Source: Leptolinea sp964397625 | GTDB lineage: Bacteria > Chloroflexota > Anaerolineae > Anaerolineales > Anaerolineaceae | Reading direction: 5' to 3' | Length of the DNA: 64,000 bases | Assembly: GCA_964397625.1 (NCBI GenBank) | Contig: CAYNJT010000003.1 | Coordinates: forward strand, 33,872-97,871 | Part shown: one piece after another, positions 59,842 to 64,000 of the stretch | Position numbering within the stretch: position 1 is the first letter of the stretch | Layout of the letters: each line of letters opens with the position of its first letter | Position numbers and translations under genes: made by a program | The notes under the pieces: generated by a model | Told to the model about the DNA's origin: nothing | The model's database searches: none | The model's input: the letters and a program-made list of their open reading frames with translations, nothing else

Positions 59842-61316
59842 AGCAGGTCGAAGCTGACGGCGACAAACGACAACGGAGGTATTTCCAATTCTGCCGCGCC
59901 TTTTTTTACGCGAATGGAATGGAATGGTTTTGCATAAACTTTCATAGGTTCCTCAAATGTGTTCTTGATGGTTGCGTGTTCACCTGTGAGAATATCCCCT
60001 GAGTTTACCCGCTTGATCATACCTTCCATATCCACAGCCACACTGGCAGCCTGATCAGGGCTTCGGTTGACAATAAATACATGAAGACTATCTTCATCCA
60101 GAATAGCGCTTGTATCAATGCCGCATACTTCACCGTATACCTGACTGGTGTACCCTGGGCCGGTGACATTCTGGCGCAGGGACAGACCATTCCGCCGGTT
60201 GGCAAACATCACTAGTGGATAATAGGTGGTCTGCCGCAGCAAGTCATCCCCGCGGGTCAGCAGCGGCGCGATGGCGTTGACCACTTGCGCCAGGCTGGCC
60301 ATTTTAACACAGTCGGCATGGCGGATGAAACTATTGATAAAGCCTGCCACCACCAACGCGTCAGCCAGATCAAATTCTTCTTCAACCAGATGTGGAGCAA
60401 ACCTTCCACCGCCGGTTGTGAATTCCGGCCCGGTGGTGCGGTACCAGACATTCCATTCATCAAAACTTAAATAGATCCGTTTGGAACTGCGCCGTCTGGC
60501 CTGCACAAAGCGGCAAACCGCGTCCATCTCTTCGATCTGCCGGTCAATGCCGATCGTACTGGCCAGGTATTCTGGTAGGTTGCCGTCTTTATTAACGGCG
60601 TAACGGTGCAGGCTGATGGTATCAATCTGGTCGCCCAGGCATTCCAGTACTTCGCGATCCCATTCAAGGTAAGTGGGCAGGTCAACGGTGCAGCTTCCGC
60701 AGGCGGTCAACTCGATGGAAGGATCCACTTCCTTCATCAGGTTGGCAGCCTGACCGGCGCGCAGGGCATATTCTCCGGCAGGAACATGCCCCAACTGCCA
60801 GGGGCCGTCCATTTCATTGCCCAAACACCAGTACCTGACGCCAACTGTTTGGTCAAATACTGACGAATCATATTTGCGTTCGGGTCGGTTGCAGTATTCC
60901 ACCCAATCGCGGGCTTCTTCCGGAGTGCCGGTTCCAAGATTACAGGCCAGCATGGGCTGCCAGTCCATCAACCGGCATAGTTTGAGGAATTCATCTGTGC
61001 CGAATTGATTGGTTTCCAGGCTGTCCCAAACCGGGTCTTTGATCACCGGCCGCCGATCCTTTGGACCAACGCCGTCACGCCAGTGGTAGCCTGAGGCGAA
61101 GTTCCCACCGGGGTAGCGCATGGTAGTTAAACGCAGCGCTCTAAGGGCGTCTAAAACATCTTTACGAAAACCATTCTCATCAGCATGGATCGATTCGGGC
61201 TGGAATACACCTTCGTATACCGCCCGGCCAAGATGTTCCAGAAAACCGCCGAACAGACGCTGATCAATGGGAGCAATCGTGAATTGAGGATGTAATGTTA
61301 TGTGATACATATTCAT
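59838..61316 (-). CDS. GH51 alpha-L-arabinofuranosidase
   Basis: A 492-residue intracellular glycosidase (no signal peptide) of family GH51, which releases terminal L-arabinofuranose from arabino-oligosaccharides. The acid/base is Glu168 in CLGNEMDGPWQ and the nucleophile Glu287 in LSFDEWNVWY; MRYPGGNFASGYHWRDGVGP is another family mark. The N-terminus FGGFLEHLGRAVYEGV is typical of the bacterial enzymes. It lies downstream of a sugar ABC importer on the same strand, which would bring in the arabino-oligosaccharides. Confidence 0.95.
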   Translation of the reverse strand: MNMYHITLHPQFTIAPIDQRLFGGFLEHLGRAVYEGVFQPESIHADENGFRKDVLDALRALRLTTMRYPGGNFASGYHWRDGVGPKDRRPVIKDPVWDSLETNQFGTDEFLKLCRLMDWQPMLACNLGTGTPEEARDWVEYCNRPERKYDSSVFDQTVGVRYWCLGNEMDGPWQLGHVPAGEYALRAGQAANLMKEVDPSIELTACGSCTVDLPTYLEWDREVLECLGDQIDTISLHRYAVNKDGNLPEYLASTIGIDRQIEEMDAVCRFVQARRRSSKRIYLSFDEWNVWYRTTGPEFTTGGGRFAPHLVEEEFDLADALVVAGFINSFIRHADCVKMASLAQVVNAIAPLLTRGDDLLRQTTYYPLVMFANRRNGLSLRQNVTGPGYTSQVYGEVCGIDTSAILDEDSLHVFIVNRSPDQAASVAVDMEGMIKRVNSGDILTGEHATIKNTFEEPMKVYAKPFHSIRVKKGAAELEIPPLSFVAVSFDLL

Positions 61317-61338
61317 GGTTTTGTCCTGTGATACCGAT

Positions 61339-61370
61339 CGACCGGATGAGAATAAATAATCATCCGGTCG
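61339..61370 (-). other. 11-bp hairpin between permease and GH51 genes
   Basis: CGACCGGATGA and TCATCCGGTCG around AATAAATAA-type loop sequence. There is no U-tract, so it more likely stabilises the upstream mRNA end than stops transcription. Confidence 0.55.
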
Positions 61371-61404
61371 GCGGCAGAAAGGAAGAAAGAATTGAGAAAA
61401 AAGC

Positions 61405-62274
61405 TCAGCCTTTTATTGCTCCAGCCGTGAGCCCGGCGACGATTTGTTTTTCAGCAAACAGGTAAAACACAATGGTTGGAATGGATGATAAGAAGACAAA
61501 GGCAGAAACCAGTGCCAGGTCCTGTCCCCATTGCCCCTGGAATTGCATGGTACCCAGGGTGAGGGTCCAGAGTTGGTTGTTATTCAACACAACAAGAGGA
61601 ACCAGGAGGTCGTTCCAACTGACGATCATGACCAGCGCGGCAACGGCTGCCAGAGATGGTTTGACCAACGGCAGCATGATGCGCCAGAAGAAATCAAAGT
61701 TATTGCAGCCATCAATATAAGCCGCGTCCTGTAATTCTGTGGGAACGGCTGTGAAGAAACCTTTCAAGATAAGGATATTGCCGGACAGTTGAAAGGCGAT
61801 CTGCACCAGGATAATGCCGGTGAGAGTGTCGATCAATGGGATGCCCATCTGGGTAATCTGCCGGAGGACAAAATAAACGGGGAGGATGGCCACATTGATC
61901 GGGAACATTAATCCCAGGGTGAACAGATTGAAAACAAAATTTTTACCGCGAAATTCAAGCCGGGCCAATACAAACGCGACCATCGCGCAAATGATGACCG
62001 TACCGCTGGTGGTTGCCACCATGACGATGAGGCTGTTTTTCATCATGTTCCAGAAGGAAGGCGTGGTCAGGATGCCGATAATATTGTCCCACTGGGGTGA
62101 AGTGGGGAAATCATAGGGGTGCGAGTACATCTGCCCGGTGGTTTTGACACTGCCAAACATGAGGATCACAAGAGGAATAAAGATCAGTATTGTGGCAATG
62201 ACCAGAATTAAATATTGAAAAGCGCGCGGAACAGCTTTACGCATCCATTTTGGGGTGGGTATCACTCTTTGCAT
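61405..62274 (-). CDS. Sugar ABC transporter permease, AraQ/MalG type
   Basis: A 289-residue permease with six helices, carbohydrate-uptake type 1. The coupling loop ELQDAAYIDGCNNFDFFWRIMLPLVKP is the EAA motif, and the C-terminus (AEKQIVAGLTAGAIKG) is the standard one for MalG-like subunits. With the AraP/MalF-type partner encoded just upstream it forms the channel. No ATPase gene is in the window; such importers often share a common MsmK-like ATPase. Confidence 0.93.
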   Translation of the reverse strand: MQRVIPTPKWMRKAVPRAFQYLILVIATILIFIPLVILMFGSVKTTGQMYSHPYDFPTSPQWDNIIGILTTPSFWNMMKNSLIVMVATTSGTVIICAMVAFVLARLEFRGKNFVFNLFTLGLMFPINVAILPVYFVLRQITQMGIPLIDTLTGIILVQIAFQLSGNILILKGFFTAVPTELQDAAYIDGCNNFDFFWRIMLPLVKPSLAAVAALVMIVSWNDLLVPLVVLNNNQLWTLTLGTMQFQGQWGQDLALVSAFVFLSSIPTIVFYLFAEKQIVAGLTAGAIKG

Positions 62275-62287
62275 CGCAGATTCCTTT

Positions 62288-63232
62288 CTAGAGACCGGTA
62301 AGGTAATCGGGTTTCTTGGTCATCTCCTGATAGATCAAAGAGAAGATCACACAAAGGATGAACATGATGATGGCCACCGCGGATCCGTACCCCAGTTGGA
62401 AGCGGACGAAACCAAAGCGGTACATATACGTGGCCATGGTTTCGCTGGCATTGACCGGCCCTCCACCTGTCATCACCCAGACAATGATGAATTGTTGGAT
62501 GGAACCCAGAACAGACATATAAACGGAAGTCTTAATTGGGCTGCTCAGCAGCGGCAGAGTGATGTAAAAGAAATTTTGAATGGAATTGGCACCGTCCATA
62601 CGGGCGGCCTCCTCAATATCCGTGGGAATGTTCTGCAATCCTGTAAGGTAGAGGAGCATATGAAATCCGAAATACTTCCAGGTAAGAGTCAAAAAAACGG
62701 CGAAAAGAACAATGTTCATATCGCCCAGCCAGGCTACCGGTGATAAACCCATTTGCACCAGAATGCCATTGAAAAGTCCGCGCTCCGGGTCTGCATTGAA
62801 CAGCAGCAACCACATGATGGCCGCGTTTACTTCAGAGAGAACATAAGGTAGAAAGAAAATCGTCCGAAATAGGCTGCGGCCGGGCAGGTCGCGGCCGACC
62901 AGGACAGCCAGCAGCATGGCCATGGGTAATTGGATGCCCAGCGAACAAACAATAATCACCAGAACGTTTTTAACCGCTTTTATGAAAACTTCGTCAGAAA
63001 TGATCCTGACATAATTATTCAACCCCACATTTTTTACCGCCGGTCCCAATCCATTCCAATTGAAAGTGCTGAAATACACTGAACGGAAGATGGGATAGAT
63101 CACAAAAAGGGAAAATAGTATTAGTGCTGGTAATAAAAACAGGACAATAAACAGGTTGTCTTTGGCTTTACGCGAAAGACCGGAAGTGTTTTTGGAACCG
63201 AAATTTTTTGAGACGGTAAACAAGGGTTGCAT
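62288..63232 (-). CDS. Sugar ABC transporter permease, AraP/MalF type
   Basis: A 314-residue permease with six helices and a basic N-terminal tail. The coupling loop is DIEEAARMDGANSIQNFFYITLP, typical of MalF-like subunits of the CUT1 family. It starts 13 bases from its partner. A hairpin separates it from the binding-protein gene upstream. Confidence 0.93.
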   Translation of the reverse strand: MQPLFTVSKNFGSKNTSGLSRKAKDNLFIVLFLLPALILFSLFVIYPIFRSVYFSTFNWNGLGPAVKNVGLNNYVRIISDEVFIKAVKNVLVIIVCSLGIQLPMAMLLAVLVGRDLPGRSLFRTIFFLPYVLSEVNAAIMWLLLFNADPERGLFNGILVQMGLSPVAWLGDMNIVLFAVFLTLTWKYFGFHMLLYLTGLQNIPTDIEEAARMDGANSIQNFFYITLPLLSSPIKTSVYMSVLGSIQQFIIVWVMTGGGPVNASETMATYMYRFGFVRFQLGYGSAVAIIMFILCVIFSLIYQEMTKKPDYLTGL

Positions 63233-63371
63233 AAAGAACTCTTTCTCTCCTTCATATCCGGATAAATATTGTTTTTTCCATTTCCGGGTATCATCCGCAC
63301 GGAGATTTTCAGGGGGATACTTAATTATCTTACATCAACGCACGCGGAGTGGGATTGCTTGATTCAACAAG

Positions 63372-63411
63372 AACAGGTGCGGGGCGGTTATTAGCCTCCC
63401 ACGCACCTGTT
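63372..63411 (-). other. Hairpin after binding-protein gene
   Basis: AACAGGTGCG and CGCACCTGTT (10 pairs, extended inside by GGG/CCC). It stands between the binding-protein stop and the permease gene without a U-tract, a common device for keeping binding-protein mRNA abundant. Confidence 0.6.
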
Positions 63412-63425
63412 GTACAGCAACAATC

Positions 63426-64000
63426 TTATTTCATGTTCTCTTTGGCAGAAGCTTCAATGGCTTTGGCAACATCTTCCGCGGAAGCTGTTCCGGCGAAGAG
63501 TTTCTGCACATTGTCGTTGATGGCACCGCCAACAGCGGAGGGCAGGAACTGATCGTAGTACAACTGGAAGTATTTGGCCTGGGCAAATTTAGCCTGAACC
63601 AGTTTCATGTTGGGGTCTGCCAGGCCAGCTTCGGCACCGGCGACCACAGGGATACCCGTGCCGCTCTTGGCGATGGTGGTCTGGTTCTCAACGTTGGTCA
63701 GGAATTTGACGAAGTCAATGGCTTCAGGGGTGGCATCTTTGCCGATGGCGAAACCGTTGCCGCCGCCGACACAATCACTGCCATCACCAGCTCCGCCTTC
63801 AACAGCCGGGAAGCCGAACATACCGAGGTTGGCAACACCCTTCTTATCGGCACTGTTGGCAGCCTGCACAGAGGGAGCCCACTGGCCGGAGAGTTCCATG
63901 GCCGCTTTGCCGTTACCGAAGGCAGCCTGCATGTCATCATGATTGGCGCCCAGGAAGCCTTCCTGGAAGGGTTTCATGTCGATGAGTTTCTTGAGTTCTT
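63426..64000 (-). CDS. Sugar ABC transporter binding protein, N-terminus outside window
   Basis: The C-terminal 191 residues of an extracellular solute-binding protein of the carbohydrate type (family 1). The frame stays open to the window edge; the Met at 63977 is internal. Typical elements are FGNGKAAMELSGQWAPS, GGGNGFAIGKDATPEAIDFVKFL and a helical C-terminus (TASAEDVAKAIEASAKENMK). It supplies the two permeases that follow. Together with GH51 this points to arabino-oligosaccharide uptake, but the ligand is not proven. Confidence 0.92.
   Translation of the reverse strand, partial: ELKKLIDMKPFQEGFLGANHDDMQAAFGNGKAAMELSGQWAPSVQAANSADKKGVANLGMFGFPAVEGGAGDGSDCVGGGNGFAIGKDATPEAIDFVKFLTNVENQTTIAKSGTGIPVVAGAEAGLADPNMKLVQAKFAQAKYFQLYYDQFLPSAVGGAINDNVQKLFAGTASAEDVAKAIEASAKENMK

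Overview
The window looks like chromosomal DNA of an anaerobic Chloroflexota bacterium, probably Anaerolineae. This is inferred from gene content (many diderm-unlike lipoproteins, CbiR-type corrinoid remodelling, a MetA/MetY pair, a TusE-like sulfur relay, FHA and WD40-type surface proteins), moderate GC and low-GC-Gram-positive-like riboswitches; no 16S gene is present to confirm it. There are no phage genes, insertion sequences or CRISPR arrays.

Layout. 1-7.8 kb: 3' part of glutamate dehydrogenase, an SDR epimerase, a TipAS-type MerR regulator, a chemoreceptor, then a MerR-VWA gene pair. 7.8-10.8 kb (minus): a compact sulfur-trafficking operon (HTH-PocR sensor, sulfide:quinone-reductase-like flavoprotein, TusE/DsrC-like carrier, DsrE2-like protein) with a Crp/Fnr-type palindrome at the promoter. 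10.9-13.5 kb (minus): metA-metY behind a SAM-I riboswitch and terminator. 13.5-15.9 kb: HXXEE membrane protein, CPBP protease, DUF4377-META lipoprotein. 16-22.7 kb: liv branched-chain/amide ABC operon with an amidohydrolase. 22.7-25.7 kb: second chemoreceptor and a YjdF-family protein. 25.8-28.6 kb (minus): argG-argH behind a leader peptide rich in Arg codons and a terminator. 28.7-33.1 kb (minus): guaA, a Gly-rich membrane protein and an FHA protein. 33.2-36.6 kb: pstSCAB. 36.6-37.6 kb (minus): a DUF1521-type protein with a GDPHVD self-cleavage motif and an RTX-like repeat. 37.7-40.8 kb: structured leader and MgtA-type P-type ATPase. 40.8-44.1 kb: cobalamin riboswitch and cobT-cobS-cbiR-cobU. 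44.3-47.2 kb: FmdB zinc ribbon, a 43-residue membrane peptide, a flippase-like protein and a flavoprotein. 47.2-49.5 kb: structured leader, dnaA and two tRNA-Ser genes. 49.6-56.1 kb: unknown gene, a WD40-like lipoprotein and a decayed membrane gene, bracketed by a TSUP gene and a 203-bp copy of its 3' end. 56.2-59.8 kb: radical SAM-nitroreductase pair and a tandem HD-GYP protein. 59.8-64 kb (minus): GH51 arabinofuranosidase with its sugar ABC importer.

Regulation is unusually readable: two riboswitches (SAM, B12), three probable attenuators (argG, dnaA, mgtA leaders), dyads at both MerR promoters, and a recurring promoter architecture in which the -10 box ends 6-7 bases before the start codon, which predicts leaderless mRNAs for four genes. 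The most novel-looking items are the sulfur relay operon, the calcium-type self-cleaving DUF1521/RTX protein, the argG leader peptide and the dnaA leader.
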